A DNA stretch of 64,000 nucleotides from Parendozoicomonas callyspongiae (GTDB lineage Bacteria > Pseudomonadota > Gammaproteobacteria > Pseudomonadales > Endozoicomonadaceae). The notes under the pieces were generated by a model, which saw only the letters and a program-made list of their open reading frames with translations, was not told the origin of the DNA and searched no databases. Numbering within the stretch: position 1 is the stretch's first letter; every line of letters begins with the position of its first letter. The DNA lies in contig NZ_JAMFLX010000001.1 of assembly GCF_023502345.1 (NCBI RefSeq), positions 186,001-250,000 of the forward strand, in the 5' to 3' direction. Shown here piece by piece: positions 28,583 through 38,390 of this stretch. The translations under genes were made by a program, and so were the position numbers.

Positions 28583-28598
28583 AAAGCACAGATCGTTC

Positions 28599-29318
28599 TT
28601 AGCGAATCACCAGCTTTGGATTATCTGTAAACACACCTGATACTCCCCAGCTCCACAACTCATCAGCACGGCTTTGAGAGTTCACTGTGTAACAGTAAAC
28701 CTCATAGCCTTCATTTATCACCTCCTGAACCTGGGATCGCTTCAGCGGCTTCTGCCCAAGGTTAATAGCAACAGCCCCGACCTTTCGAGCCTGCTCCTGC
28801 CAGTCAACCGACAGTTTCTCAAAGAGGTGGGCAACAGGAATGGCAGGCATATGTTCATGAAACAGCTTCAAAGCATCATGATCAAAACTGGAAACCAGCA
28901 GCTTCCCGTCTGGTAAAGATTTCTGTTTAAGAGCCTCCACCACAGGCAGTACCAGCTTATCCACAGGATGTTTATGCATCTTGATTTCCAGGTTCAAACC
29001 CATACCCAGCTCTGACAGAAGATCAATGACCTCCTTAAGAGTGGGTACTTCCTCACCAGCAAACTCTTTTGAAAAGCCGACTCCAGCATCAAGAGCTTTA
29101 ATTTCTTCGAGAGTGGAGGAAAGCAGTTCTCCACTACCATTAGTGCATCTATTCACAGCCTGATCGTGGTGGATAACAAGTTGTCCATCACCAAGAAGCA
29201 CAACATCCATCTCAACCCATTCCAACCCAAGGGCATGAGCGGTGCGAATTCCTGCCAGGGTATTTTCCGGAGCCAGTTGGGCTGCGCCACGGTGCCCGAT
29301 AACGGCACTCATTCTCAT
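28599..29318 (-). CDS. ugpQ: Glycerophosphodiester phosphodiesterase
   Basis: 239 residues from the ATG at 29318 (MRMSAVIGHRG), which has GGAAGAG upstream; a long extension to 29630 overlaps the preceding gene and is discarded. Cytoplasmic UgpQ-type enzyme that hydrolyses glycerophosphodiesters to glycerol-3-phosphate and an alcohol. Motifs: GHRGAAQLAPENT, EMDVVLLGDGQLVIHHD and NLEIKMH (catalytic and metal-binding His/Glu/Asp), ending TDNPKLVI. It starts 17 bp after the cysteine-hydrolase gene, so the two are probably co-transcribed. Confidence 0.93.
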   Translation of the reverse strand: MRMSAVIGHRGAAQLAPENTLAGIRTAHALGLEWVEMDVVLLGDGQLVIHHDQAVNRCTNGSGELLSSTLEEIKALDAGVGFSKEFAGEEVPTLKEVIDLLSELGMGLNLEIKMHKHPVDKLVLPVVEALKQKSLPDGKLLVSSFDHDALKLFHEHMPAIPVAHLFEKLSVDWQEQARKVGAVAINLGQKPLKRSQVQEVINEGYEVYCYTVNSQSRADELWSWGVSGVFTDNPKLVIR

Positions 29319-29335
29319 AAAAAACTCTTCCTGTG

Positions 29336-29986
29336 TTAGGTTCTGTTGTGTTTGAGCTGTTGGAATATCCCATAACTGCCCACAACTTCCAGCGTTTCTG
29401 ACCGTGACAGAAGTGCCGGGTGAGAACCAGGCAGGCCTTGCGGGACTTCCATCTCTCTTTCCTGATAATACTCTTTCCAGAACTCCATAACAGAGCCGGT
29501 GGCTGGATCCCGAAACTCCAAAGGCGTTTCCTTGAAGAACCCCTGGCTGCTGAGGTGTGGCTTGGAGCAGAAGTGAGCATATTGCCAAGCATCTATTACA
29601 AGAGAACTGCAATACCAGCTTTTTGTACATGGCATATATGTCTCGTTGTAGGGCATGCCAATACGCTTAACTGCCCTAGTAATGGCTGTTTCTATATGAT
29701 CATCCCCGGCATCAGAAACACGGCAAACCAGAACCCTTGGCCGGCCAGCCTTATCCCTATGGGAGTTATCAAGAAAACGTTCAAGAGAGACTTGCCGGAC
29801 ACAGGGTGGAGCCGCCTCAATCAACTCTCCCTCTGCGACACAGAGAGCTACATGATCAATCACGAAGTTATGAACACCGGAGAAAATGCGGGAGATCGCA
29901 GCTCGTCCCGGCTCTTCAGAGGTATGCTGGAAAAGAAGGTCGCCAGGGCGAGGAGGGCAGGGGCCAGGCAAGTCAGGATATCTCAT
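29336..29986 (-). CDS. YiiX/YebB-like NlpC/P60-superfamily cysteine hydrolase
   Basis: 216 residues from the ATG at 29986 (MRYPDLPGPCPPRPGDLLFQ); the frame is open further upstream but runs over the neighbouring gene. A permuted papain-like fold is indicated by RPGDLLF, DHVALCVAEGELIEAAPP (catalytic His) and SWYCSSLVIDAW (catalytic Cys). Members act on lipid or peptide amide bonds; the substrate here is unknown. Two residues (CC to CS) distinguish it from lipoprotein-type relatives; no signal peptide. Confidence 0.78.
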   Translation of the reverse strand: MRYPDLPGPCPPRPGDLLFQHTSEEPGRAAISRIFSGVHNFVIDHVALCVAEGELIEAAPPCVRQVSLERFLDNSHRDKAGRPRVLVCRVSDAGDDHIETAITRAVKRIGMPYNETYMPCTKSWYCSSLVIDAWQYAHFCSKPHLSSQGFFKETPLEFRDPATGSVMEFWKEYYQEREMEVPQGLPGSHPALLSRSETLEVVGSYGIFQQLKHNRT

Positions 29987-30011
29987 AACGCCATCAGCCC
30001 CCTTACGAAAC

Positions 30012-30572
30012 CTACATAAGAACCAACCGAGTATCTGTTCTGGAAAGAGCTTTGACAGTTTTACCCCCTGAGCCAATTGCCCGAAGAGTGCGGAACCCTT
30101 CATCAATTACGGCCATCAGTTTGTCCAGAGTTTCAGCCTCGGCGTAGAACACGCCATCGTGGCTACCCAAGACATTATAGGCGGCGATAATTTCAGGGTG
30201 GTGGCCAAGCAACTTCTCAGTCAGATGCTTGCTGCCAATCTTTTGGTCAGTAAAGATCCAGGCACCTTTACCATTGGGGACACTGTGGGTATCCCGGGTC
30301 ATCTCCTGGCCATACTTATCCATAACCAGCAGGGTTTCGGTGCGCTCGATAGGGTTAAAGCGATCTTCCAGCAGGTTGGGAACCTGATCTTCCATCAGGG
30401 TTTTCAGTTCATCCATACCACTTACAGAGCCATAACATATCAGGTCAGTGGGGCCGAGAGGGCAGTGGACCACCTCAATGGCACTGAGCTGTAGAAAGGC
30501 TTCCCGGATTTTGTGTACATCATTATCCCCGGCATCGACCAGAATCAAAAAACTTAATCGATCTGCTGGCAT
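30012..30572 (-). CDS. Protein with Lrp/AsnC-type ligand-binding (RAM-like) domains
   Basis: 186 residues without a DNA-binding helix-turn-helix. Two halves each look like the alpha-beta sandwich of the Lrp/AsnC effector domain: residues ~6-85 (FLILVDAGDNDVHKI..HCPLGPTDLICYG..NPIERTETLLVM) and ~100-170 (GAWIFTDQKIGS..YNVLGSHDGVFYAEAETLDKLMAVID). The second half mirrors the first, suggesting an internal duplication. It precedes the cysteine hydrolase by 26 bp. Function unknown; the family resemblance is by pattern only. Confidence 0.55.
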   Translation of the reverse strand: MPADRLSFLILVDAGDNDVHKIREAFLQLSAIEVVHCPLGPTDLICYGSVSGMDELKTLMEDQVPNLLEDRFNPIERTETLLVMDKYGQEMTRDTHSVPNGKGAWIFTDQKIGSKHLTEKLLGHHPEIIAAYNVLGSHDGVFYAEAETLDKLMAVIDEGFRTLRAIGSGGKTVKALSRTDTRLVLM

Positions 30573-30671
30573 ATCCTCTTCCCCGTACTGTCTTTTTATT
30601 CAGCTCAATGCTGCGCTGATGTTCTGATGGAATGATATTACATGGTTGAGGTGGTTACGAGCTTAATCAAA

Positions 30672-31916
30672 TCACGCCTTGGGCCTGGTATACAGGCGCC
30701 CTACTTCTTCGCTGATTAGTTCCATCAGTCTGTTATATACATCTTCCATATTTGTTGCGGTGAAAACGTTATTTACACCTGCACAGCTTTGCAGATTAGG
30801 ATCTGATTCAGCATCATAATTAATGCCAATAACAGCAATTTTTGATTGGACCTCTTTTCCATCCTTAGTTTTCTGAGAATTCAGTTTATTTCTAATTAAA
30901 TCACAGTACTTTTTTTCTAACAGCTTTCTATGCCTGTTGGGCCTATTATCCATACCATCTGACAATATAACTATTAACCGCCTTTGGCTATCACCTAGCA
31001 ATGCAATTTGTCCACCTCGAATAATGCCCTCATAAGAAGATGTTCCCCCTCTCGCATCCATATTCTTTAATGATTCGGATACAGATATTACATCTTCTGA
31101 TAGAGGTGCAGTATAAAAATTACCATAATAATAATCTGTGCACTGTTTTGCTTTTGGTGTGAACATTTTCTTTATTGTTTCATCATAATCAATGTACCAA
31201 CCTTCTGGATTCGATTCCCTATACTTCCATATAAGATTCTCAATGTAGCATTTTTGTCCTGCCGTCTTATCCATCGTATACCAGTTAAACGGAACAACTG
31301 CTAAAGAGTTGTTTTCATCCCCAGCCTTAAATATCTCAAGTTCCTCGGCTATTCCTTCAACAACCTCTTTAAGCATATTGATTTTTTTTCTTCCATGCCA
31401 CAACCAAGTCATAGAACCAGAAAAATCTGTGATTAATATTACATCTACTGTTGTTCCCTGGTACTTCCTGGTCATAGCATGCCCAAGGGCGCTGACATCC
31501 TTGCCAAAACCCAGCTTTTTGTTGAAAGAAGGAAACAGACTGTCGTATGTAGCTTCACCAACTACTTCAAACTGGAAATAACGGCGGCCATCAGGGTCTG
31601 GATCACAACCAGGTGTACCAGTCGGTTCGCAGGCGGTATGGGTAACTTGTTTGATTTCTATCCTGCTGGCTCCTGGTGTTAAATATTCCAGATAATCCTG
31701 AGCGATAGGCTGATAAATTGAGGGGTTATCGCTGCCTCTGGCGCTTAATGCCAGAGCTGTTACCTCTACAGCATCTCCCGCACGTGCCCTGGCCCGAAGA
31801 AAGTGCGCACCATCCATGCCCAAGGCAATAAACATAAAAAGAATGGGAATCATAATTACGAACATGATGGCGGCAACCCCACGTTGACGCCTCGTAGACG
31901 GGCTGCGTTTTTTCAT
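30672..31916 (-). CDS. tadG: Tad pilus-associated protein TadG with VWA domain
   Basis: 414 residues. N-terminal pseudopilin-like hydrophobic segment (RRQRGVAAIMFVIMIPILFMFIALG) typical of TadE/TadG proteins, then a von Willebrand A domain with the MIDAS motif DFSGS at 164-168 and IVILSDGMDNRP further on. TadG-type proteins anchor or stabilise the Flp pilus at the envelope. Last gene of the tad operon, 2 bp after tadF. Confidence 0.9.
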   Translation of the reverse strand: MKKRSPSTRRQRGVAAIMFVIMIPILFMFIALGMDGAHFLRARARAGDAVEVTALALSARGSDNPSIYQPIAQDYLEYLTPGASRIEIKQVTHTACEPTGTPGCDPDPDGRRYFQFEVVGEATYDSLFPSFNKKLGFGKDVSALGHAMTRKYQGTTVDVILITDFSGSMTWLWHGRKKINMLKEVVEGIAEELEIFKAGDENNSLAVVPFNWYTMDKTAGQKCYIENLIWKYRESNPEGWYIDYDETIKKMFTPKAKQCTDYYYGNFYTAPLSEDVISVSESLKNMDARGGTSSYEGIIRGGQIALLGDSQRRLIVILSDGMDNRPNRHRKLLEKKYCDLIRNKLNSQKTKDGKEVQSKIAVIGINYDAESDPNLQSCAGVNNVFTATNMEDVYNRLMELISEEVGRLYTRPKA

Positions 31917-31918
31917 GA

Positions 31919-32506
31919 TTATCTCCCCAACATTAAGGAGCTGGCGGCAACCCTTGAATAGTCGCTGCCATCCCCCAGCGCATTACCGAACCAGTTATCC
32001 CCCCGGTAACACAGGGTTACCTGGTACAAAGTCGCCATTCGCCCCCAGGATGTTTCGATGTGAAGCTTTGGTTGTGTACTTAACCTGTGTGCTGGTTCGC
32101 ACTCCAGTGTTCCGCGTTTAAAGCTCACGGGATCTTGATCAAAGCTACCGTTGCCATTTCTAATAAACCGAAGCTGTTCCAGATGCATGGCAAGCCTTTG
32201 CCGATCAAAACCAGACATACTTCTACCCATGGAGTTGCTGATGATATTGAACAGTGTATTGACCTGATTATCATCAACTTGATCACTTTCGTTATAAAGT
32301 TGGGTCCTTTCCTTAACGACATTGACCGCAGAATAGCTGAGTCTCTGCAAATGTCCCTGCAGAGTCTGTTTGGATACCATGTCAGATATAAACGCCAGAA
32401 TCATAGCGATAAAAACGCCAGCCAATGCCAGCTCTACAGAAAAAACCCCTTTCTGCCAGGAAGGCTGTGCGTGCTTACCAAAACTGATTAGTTGTTTGAT
32501 TGCCAT
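31919..32506 (-). CDS. tadF: TadF-like minor pseudopilin
   Basis: 195 residues. After a short basic leader, KGVFSVELALAGVFIAMIL is a type-IV-prepilin-like cleavage site (G before V) with Glu at +5 and a hydrophobic helix, as in TadE/TadF. The rest is a small soluble domain with paired cysteines (C137 and C173 region). It overlaps tadE by 19 bp. TadF in Aggregatibacter is processed by TadV; no tadV is seen here. Confidence 0.82.
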   Translation of the reverse strand: MAIKQLISFGKHAQPSWQKGVFSVELALAGVFIAMILAFISDMVSKQTLQGHLQRLSYSAVNVVKERTQLYNESDQVDDNQVNTLFNIISNSMGRSMSGFDRQRLAMHLEQLRFIRNGNGSFDQDPVSFKRGTLECEPAHRLSTQPKLHIETSWGRMATLYQVTLCYRGDNWFGNALGDGSDYSRVAASSLMLGR

Positions 32507-33015
32507 TTGAACAGCTCCCTTTCATATTCCTGGACGGTTATCACCTCTCTACTGATATTCATTGCCCCTGTGTTCTCAAACAAAAGCTGTGCGAATATTG
32601 GCTGATAAGGATACGACACCCGATAAACTGCTAACGGCTGGTTCTCTGGCGATCCTGCTCCATCACAAGCTCCTGCCGTGAAATCAGTATCACAGCCATT
32701 CAATGAACCAATATCCTTGAAGTACCTGACATCCACATCAAACTTTGATTCATCAATCAGACTTGACCAGACAGAGTCCGCCCCTTTGATTGTTTTTCTA
32801 AAGATCTGCCGGTAATCATCATACTCAGCCGTTCTGGCTACCCGACTGGCTTCTGCTACAGAAAAGTCAACTGTTGCTGAAACAAACCCCATATAGCTGA
32901 CTTCTATCCAGTAAAATATCATCATAAAGAAAGCAAGCGCACCTATTGCAAATTCAATAGCCACAACACCTCTTTCCCATCGCATTTTTTTTTTGATATT
33001 TCGTTTAGTTTCCAT
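32488..33015 (-). CDS. tadE: TadE-like minor pseudopilin
   Basis: 175 residues. The segment MRWERGVVAIEFAIGALAFF gives a prepilin-type cleavage site with Glu at +5, followed by one membrane helix and a periplasmic domain with a cysteine pair (CDTDFTAGAC). The N-terminal 11 residues are highly basic. 44 bp after tadD. Confidence 0.85.
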   Translation of the reverse strand: METKRNIKKKMRWERGVVAIEFAIGALAFFMMIFYWIEVSYMGFVSATVDFSVAEASRVARTAEYDDYRQIFRKTIKGADSVWSSLIDESKFDVDVRYFKDIGSLNGCDTDFTAGACDGAGSPENQPLAVYRVSYPYQPIFAQLLFENTGAMNISREVITVQEYERELFKWQSNN

Positions 33016-33059
33016 TTTTTACTCCTTTGGTCGGAGCTTTATTTTGGATAGGCTATTTT

Positions 33060-33896
33060 TTATTCACCCTGAAAACCCTCATGTATGGCTTGACTGCCAG
33101 CCAGAGCCTGAAACAGAGCAAGCCTCTCTTCTTCTTTCTTTCCAGCACCAAATAGCGAGACAAAATCCTGATAACGCCCACTCTTGGCAAGAGAAAATGC
33201 CAAATTTGATTTTACCTGATCATCCGCTCTACCTGTTTTGAAAAACGTCAACAGTCTTTTTGCAGCGTTATGGTAATTTCCTTCAAGTATATCCAGCATA
33301 GCCAAATTATTTTGAACGACCATGTCATCAAGTAATTCTTTTCTGGCCTTTTCAAAATGCCTGCGAGCTGCCTGGTAATTGCCTTTGGCGGCCTGAACCC
33401 TCCCCAACTGGTTAAATACCTGTGGAGTTTTTGAATCAAAACCGTAGGCGGTGACCACTGCCTGTAAGGCTAAATCTCTTTCGCCGCTTGCCAAAAGAGC
33501 TTTGGATTTCAAAAGAAAATACTCTGCAGAACCGCTTTTATGTTCATTCACCGACTCCAGGTGGAAAAGGGCAGACTCATAATCCTCCATATGAACATAA
33601 GCTTCCGCTATTTGAATACGATATTTATCAGAAGTCTGGATATCATTATCTCCCACCTGGCCCATTTGTTTCTTATAAAGATCAATCAGCCCCATATAAT
33701 TTTCTGTAACTTTCAGCAGCGCTTCATTATGCTCTTCAAAAGCACCTTCTCTAGGTGTCTGTGATTTCTCAGCATCTGAAAATTCCTGACCACTACCAGC
33801 AGATACGCACCCCTGAACAGCCAAAATTCCGCCAAGCAAAAAAACACGACACCATCTGTTTTTTCTCCCAGATTTACCCAAACGGACCACCATCAC
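33060..33896 (-). CDS. tadD: TadD, TPR-repeat lipoprotein
   Basis: 278 residues. Lipoprotein signal with lipobox LAVQGC (Cys about 30), then about five tetratricopeptide repeats (for example AEAYVHMEDYESALFHLESV, QAAKGNYQAARRHFEKA). TadD-type lipoproteins help secretin assembly in Tad machines. Its start overlaps the tadC end by 23 bp. Confidence 0.88.
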   Translation of the reverse strand: MMVVRLGKSGRKNRWCRVFLLGGILAVQGCVSAGSGQEFSDAEKSQTPREGAFEEHNEALLKVTENYMGLIDLYKKQMGQVGDNDIQTSDKYRIQIAEAYVHMEDYESALFHLESVNEHKSGSAEYFLLKSKALLASGERDLALQAVVTAYGFDSKTPQVFNQLGRVQAAKGNYQAARRHFEKARKELLDDMVVQNNLAMLDILEGNYHNAAKRLLTFFKTGRADDQVKSNLAFSLAKSGRYQDFVSLFGAGKKEEERLALFQALAGSQAIHEGFQGE

Positions 33897-34740
33897 TTAC
33901 CATCCTCATAATGCCTGGAGCTGTAATCAGAATAACAATCGGGAACATAATAAAAAGGATTAAGGGTACCGACATTTTCGCCGACAGCTTGCCAACTTTC
34001 TCTTCCAGCTCCAGCATCTGCACTTCTCGAATATTGGAGGAGAGGCTGGTCAGGACTTCAAAAATTGAACTGCCATACTGAAGACTTTGATTCAGCGTAT
34101 AAACGAAACTGCGCATCTCATTTGATGGATACTGATCCAACAGCTCCTCCAAAGCCTGTTCAATACCGATAACGCGGGAACGAGAGTCTACCTGCCACAT
34201 GATTCTGGCTAAACCTTTATCAAAGCCTTTTAGTTCATCGGAAAGGTATGCAATTGATGATTCGATAGTCATACCTGTCTGAATACATACGGCCATAAGG
34301 TCGACGACATAAGGCAATTGACCCGATACTTTGCGTACACGGTTTCGGCTTCTTTTCTGAAGCCAGATATCTGGTCCAATTATTACCACAATGAATGGAA
34401 TCAATATCGCACCCACCAAGTCTGTAGAATTGACCAGTCCAAGCTCATTCTGAAAAAAATACCCGCTAGCAGCAATAACAGCCGCCAGGGTAAATTTTGC
34501 TGGTAGATACAGTGCTGCTACTCTGGAATTGTAAATGCCTGCCTGAACAAGGTTTCTTTCCACACTTTTACGACGATAAGAAAAACGCGCTTCAAGTGTT
34601 TCAAACAACGCATCCCAGCTGGTAACTGTGTAAGAAAGCCCCAGCCAGCGACGTGATGCCTGCCTGGAGAAGTAGCTGTTAATCCACATAACAGGAAGAA
34701 CTGCAACCCCCAGAGATAGTAAAAGATACCCCACATCCAT
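33874..34740 (-). CDS. tadC: TadC inner-membrane platform protein
   Basis: 288 residues, type II secretion F-domain protein. Membrane helices at the N-terminus and C-terminus flank the cytoplasmic GspF-like domain (VVDLMAVCIQTGMTIESSIAYL..). It pairs with TadB to form the platform driven by TadA. 68 bp after tadB. Confidence 0.9.
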   Translation of the reverse strand: MDVGYLLLSLGVAVLPVMWINSYFSRQASRRWLGLSYTVTSWDALFETLEARFSYRRKSVERNLVQAGIYNSRVAALYLPAKFTLAAVIAASGYFFQNELGLVNSTDLVGAILIPFIVVIIGPDIWLQKRSRNRVRKVSGQLPYVVDLMAVCIQTGMTIESSIAYLSDELKGFDKGLARIMWQVDSRSRVIGIEQALEELLDQYPSNEMRSFVYTLNQSLQYGSSIFEVLTSLSSNIREVQMLELEEKVGKLSAKMSVPLILFIMFPIVILITAPGIMRMVSDGGPFG

Positions 34741-34808
34741 TCTTATCTCCCCCTCTTTACCTCTTAGTCTTTTTGCCGACTACTGACCAAGTCGACCTGT
34801 TATTATTC

Positions 34809-35732
34809 TTACGTTTGGGTTTTTCTCATCAGGAGCCAGATAATTGTTATGCCAATCACTTCGCTGGCCAGCACATAGTAGAGAATGATCTTTCCCGCCG
34901 GATCATAAAAAACAAAATGAAAGTTTTCCGGGCTCATCAGGTACATAAAACCCATAAAGAAAAAAGGAATTGCCGCCACAATTTTTACCGACATGCGTGC
35001 TTCCGCAGTCATTGCGCCTTTTTTCTTCTCTATAGCGCGACTGTTAAACATAACCTGGTTCAGCCGCTTGATAATCTCCTTAAGTTGTCCACCCCGGTTG
35101 ATATTGGCTCGCAGGGTAATAGTAAAAAAATAGAACGGTGCATAGGGAAAGCGATGACAGGACTGACTCAAAACTTTCTCGGCAGGCTGGCCAAGCCGTA
35201 GTCGCTGCCCCATCAGCTTAAATTCTCTACCGACTGCCCCCTCCATTGAGTTTCCAACATAAATTATGGAGTGCATCAGGCTTTCTCCAGAGCTGACTGC
35301 CCCATTCAACAGGTTAAGTGCATTGGGAAATGAAACCTCAAATACTTTTCTGTCGTATATTTGCAAAATTCTGATAAATAGCAGGGATGTGATTAGAAAT
35401 ACCAAAGGCAGAAGTACCAGAATATACATGTCGCTCAGCAGGTATTTCTGCAGATAAATACTTGCCACAACAACCACCCCCAGGAATAACACACCCTTAA
35501 ATACTGCGTGCCCACCAATACGGGCTTTGAGGTTTTCGATCCCTACCCTGATGCGAACTTTGAACGGCTCATCCGTAAGCATTTTGATATTCACAGCCTT
35601 GAGGTCAGCATCTTCGTCTGCATCATGAGATCCCGTTCCCTCCAAAAAGGCAAATGAGTTCTCTTTTTTTTCCATGCCCAAGGCCACAAAAACAAGAACA
35701 AGAGCCAGACCAATCATGACCAGATAGATCAT
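34809..35732 (-). CDS. tadB: TadB inner-membrane platform protein
   Basis: 307 residues with a GspF-like domain: FPNALNLLNGAVSSGESLMHSI and FYFFTITLRANINRGGQLKEI. It has N-terminal and central helices plus two C-terminal membrane helices. Its ATG overlaps the tadA stop by four bases, indicating coupled translation. Confidence 0.9.
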   Translation of the reverse strand: MIYLVMIGLALVLVFVALGMEKKENSFAFLEGTGSHDADEDADLKAVNIKMLTDEPFKVRIRVGIENLKARIGGHAVFKGVLFLGVVVVASIYLQKYLLSDMYILVLLPLVFLITSLLFIRILQIYDRKVFEVSFPNALNLLNGAVSSGESLMHSIIYVGNSMEGAVGREFKLMGQRLRLGQPAEKVLSQSCHRFPYAPFYFFTITLRANINRGGQLKEIIKRLNQVMFNSRAIEKKKGAMTAEARMSVKIVAAIPFFFMGFMYLMSPENFHFVFYDPAGKIILYYVLASEVIGITIIWLLMRKTQT

Positions 35733-37006
35733 CTTACAACCTCCCGAAACACTCTATTTAACTCTTCCTCCCTACCAAACAGACGGGCTTTCTTCTTGAT
35801 AACCGAGCGACTTATCAAGCCTGGACTGAGATACTCCCCTTCAATTCTTTCACCTGCACGCACCTGAGCAGGCTCAAAATGGAAGATCTCTTCCAGAACA
35901 ATATTTTCACTTTCGATCCCCATAATTTCACTGATGCTCACAACCTTCCGGCTACCATCAAACAGTCGTGTAACCTGTATAACCAGATCTATTGCACTGG
36001 CAATGTTGCGGCGTATTGCATCAAGGGGTAGGTTGGGAGCGGCCATCATCACCATGCTTTCCACCCGGGCCAGAGCATCACGAGGTGAATTAGCGTGCAG
36101 AGTAGACATGGATCCATCATGACCTGTGTTCATGGCCTGCAGCATTTCAAAGGCTTCAGGCCCACGGCATTCGCCAACGATTATCCTGTCTGGACGCATC
36201 CGCAGAGCGTTGATAACCAGATCGCGCTGATGAACAGCTCCTGTATTCTCAATACCAGCGTGGCGAGTTTCCATCCTCACGACATGGGGTTGCTGCAGTT
36301 GCAGCTCTGCTGCATCCTCAATGGTCAGGACCCGTTCGTTTTCAGAAATATATTGGGATAGAGCATTAAGCAGTGTGGTCTTTCCGGAACCCGTCCCCCC
36401 GGAAATCAGGATATTCAAACGGCAACCTGAAGCTATTCGGAGTAATCCAGCCATTTCTCTGGACAGGGAATCAAGCTCCACCAACCTGCCCAGCCCGATA
36501 TCCATACGGCTGAACTTACGAATGGATATCGCTGTTCCATCAAGAGAAATTGGCGGAATAGCTATATTCACCCGGCTGCCATCTTTAAGGCGTGCGTCAC
36601 ACATTGGCTGGGACTCATCAACCCGGCGCCCAACAGTGGCAGCTATGCGTTTGGCGGTACTCAGCAGCTGGGCTTCATCAATAAAGGTTACGTCTGTTTT
36701 AATCAACAGTCCTTTCTTCTCGACGTAAACGCAATCAGGCCCATTCACCATAATGTCGGTGATTTCCGGGTCATCAATCAGGGGTTGCAGGGGGCCAAGC
36801 CCCTTGATTTCATCAATAAAGCGACTTACAAACTCCTGGCGCAGTATAACAGGCGCGGTAATTGCCTCTTTTTCAATTAACGCATCCACAGCATGGCGCA
36901 ACTGGTCACGTAACCGTTCATCAGACAGATTTGTAACAGCTTCTGCATCCAGTGCATTAAAAATCTTGCTCCTTAGTCGCAGGTAGATAGCCTGTGGTGC
37001 GTACAT
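35729..37006 (-). CDS. tadA: TadA/CpaF secretion ATPase
   Basis: 425 residues. Hexameric motor ATPase of the Tad secretion machine. Walker A GGTGSGKT at 203-210, Asp box [12 protein letters not shown], Walker B region [21 protein letters not shown] and the His box [15 protein letters not shown] are all intact, so the enzyme should be active. Strong Shine-Dalgarno GGAGG five bases before the ATG at 37006. Confidence 0.96.
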   Translation of the reverse strand: MYAPQAIYLRLRSKIFNALDAEAVTNLSDERLRDQLRHAVDALIEKEAITAPVILRQEFVSRFIDEIKGLGPLQPLIDDPEITDIMVNGPDCVYVEKKGLLIKTDVTFIDEAQLLSTAKRIAATVGRRVDESQPMCDARLKDGSRVNIAIPPISLDGTAISIRKFSRMDIGLGRLVELDSLSREMAGLLRIASGCRLNILISGGTGSGKTTLLNALSQYISENERVLTIEDAAELQLQQPHVVRMETRHAGIENTGAVHQRDLVINALRMRPDRIIVGECRGPEAFEMLQAMNTGHDGSMSTLHANSPRDALARVESMVMMAAPNLPLDAIRRNIASAIDLVIQVTRLFDGSRKVVSISEIMGIESENIVLEEIFHFEPAQVRAGERIEGEYLSPGLISRSVIKKKARLFGREEELNRVFREVVR

Positions 37007-37096
37007 AAGCCCTCCTTTTCATTATTTTTTCAGAGCCAGCGCATCAATTTACGTTTTCATTCGAGCTGTTCTTTTTTGCTTTTTGATCAGCCTTGT

Positions 37097-38386
37097 TTAT
37101 ACATCTGCTGTTGGTTCTGTTTTGTTTCTTATGTTTTTATCTTTAATATTGCTTTTTCCTTTCCTTCTAAAGAAAGAAAATACTCCACCATTAACAACAG
37201 GCTTGCCGACAACCAGCCTGGCTAAATTAATGAATGGCCGAGTTAATGGTGTTTTGCTGCTTACAAACCTTTGACCAGATGTCAAAAACTCTTCACATTG
37301 TTTGAAATAAGGAATATGAATATCAACTGGACGCTGCAGGTACTGTTCAATTGATTCCTTTTCTACACTGTCTTTCGGATTGCAGTGGTTTAGAACAAGA
37401 ATTGATCGAGCGGGGTTGGATAATACTTCATTCACCCGATTAAACACCTCCAGGAACTGTCTAGTTTCAAAAACACTGCTTAGTGTAGGCTGTACAACAA
37501 TAATCACACAGTCCATTAATAGACAGAGCCATTTCGGCTGAGGATAAAATTTTACCGAAGCAGAATAATCTTCAAGAATGAAGTTTGCGTCATTGCGCAG
37601 GGGCTCCAGGACATTATTGGTATATTCCCGCAGCTCATCCCCCCCTCCATTTTCAATTTCAAAACCAAGGTAACTGATCTTCTTGTCTACCTGGCTGAGC
37701 TGACTTTGAGCCCCAACATGATCAAGAATATTACCCAGTGTATGATGGCGTTGAGCCTGCTCACTGATAGGCATACGCTCTAGATCTCGCTTGCCCAGCA
37801 TTATATGCATGGCACTTCCGGTATAACCGTGATCCACAAGAATCACCTGCTGCTGAGTTTCCTTCACCAGTCCGTGGGCCAGCTCACAGGTAATCATGGT
37901 ACAGCCGCTGCCTCCCTTAGGCCCCACCACCGCCACACGTTTTGCCAGACGTGAAGACTGCGGCCCCTTGCCTTGCTGGAGGTCTTCCTGCAGCTCGTGA
38001 AGAAATGCGGCTACATCTGTTTTTTCCGCCGGCCAGTAGAGATAATAGAAACCAAGATGTTCCACCGTGCGCAAAGAAGTTATGGTGTTCTCGCGCCCTA
38101 TCAGAACAACACGGGTCTGATGGGAGATCAACGGATGAAGAAGGCGGGCCAGATTCACCAGATCCTCCTTGATTTCCACCAGAACCAGAGGGCTCTCCAC
38201 GCCGGTAATTACATCAGTTATATTGCTGTCGGTGCATGGGTGACAGAAAGGAACCTCCATGCCTTCATATTTCATAGCCTCTTCAAGCTGGTTTCTGCAC
38301 TCTTCTGTCTGGTAGAACAGAGTGCAGCTCGCTGCCGTAACTTCTCTTTTTTTCTTTTGTCCGGTCAGACCTTCCAGTGCAAGCAT
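37097..38386 (-). CDS. tadZ: TadZ/CpaE-like ParA-family localisation ATPase
   Basis: 429 residues. The N-terminal ~140 residues form an atypical receiver domain (PLVLVEIKEDLVNLARLLHPL). A MinD/ParA-type ATPase follows with a deviant Walker A KGGSGCT at 157-163; the last position before T is Cys rather than Lys, as seen in other TadZ proteins. It is thought to position the Tad machine at a cell pole. 4 bp after the small lipoprotein gene. Confidence 0.88.
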   Translation of the reverse strand: MLALEGLTGQKKKREVTAASCTLFYQTEECRNQLEEAMKYEGMEVPFCHPCTDSNITDVITGVESPLVLVEIKEDLVNLARLLHPLISHQTRVVLIGRENTITSLRTVEHLGFYYLYWPAEKTDVAAFLHELQEDLQQGKGPQSSRLAKRVAVVGPKGGSGCTMITCELAHGLVKETQQQVILVDHGYTGSAMHIMLGKRDLERMPISEQAQRHHTLGNILDHVGAQSQLSQVDKKISYLGFEIENGGGDELREYTNNVLEPLRNDANFILEDYSASVKFYPQPKWLCLLMDCVIIVVQPTLSSVFETRQFLEVFNRVNEVLSNPARSILVLNHCNPKDSVEKESIEQYLQRPVDIHIPYFKQCEEFLTSGQRFVSSKTPLTRPFINLARLVVGKPVVNGGVFSFFRRKGKSNIKDKNIRNKTEPTADV

Positions 38387-38390
38387 GGCT

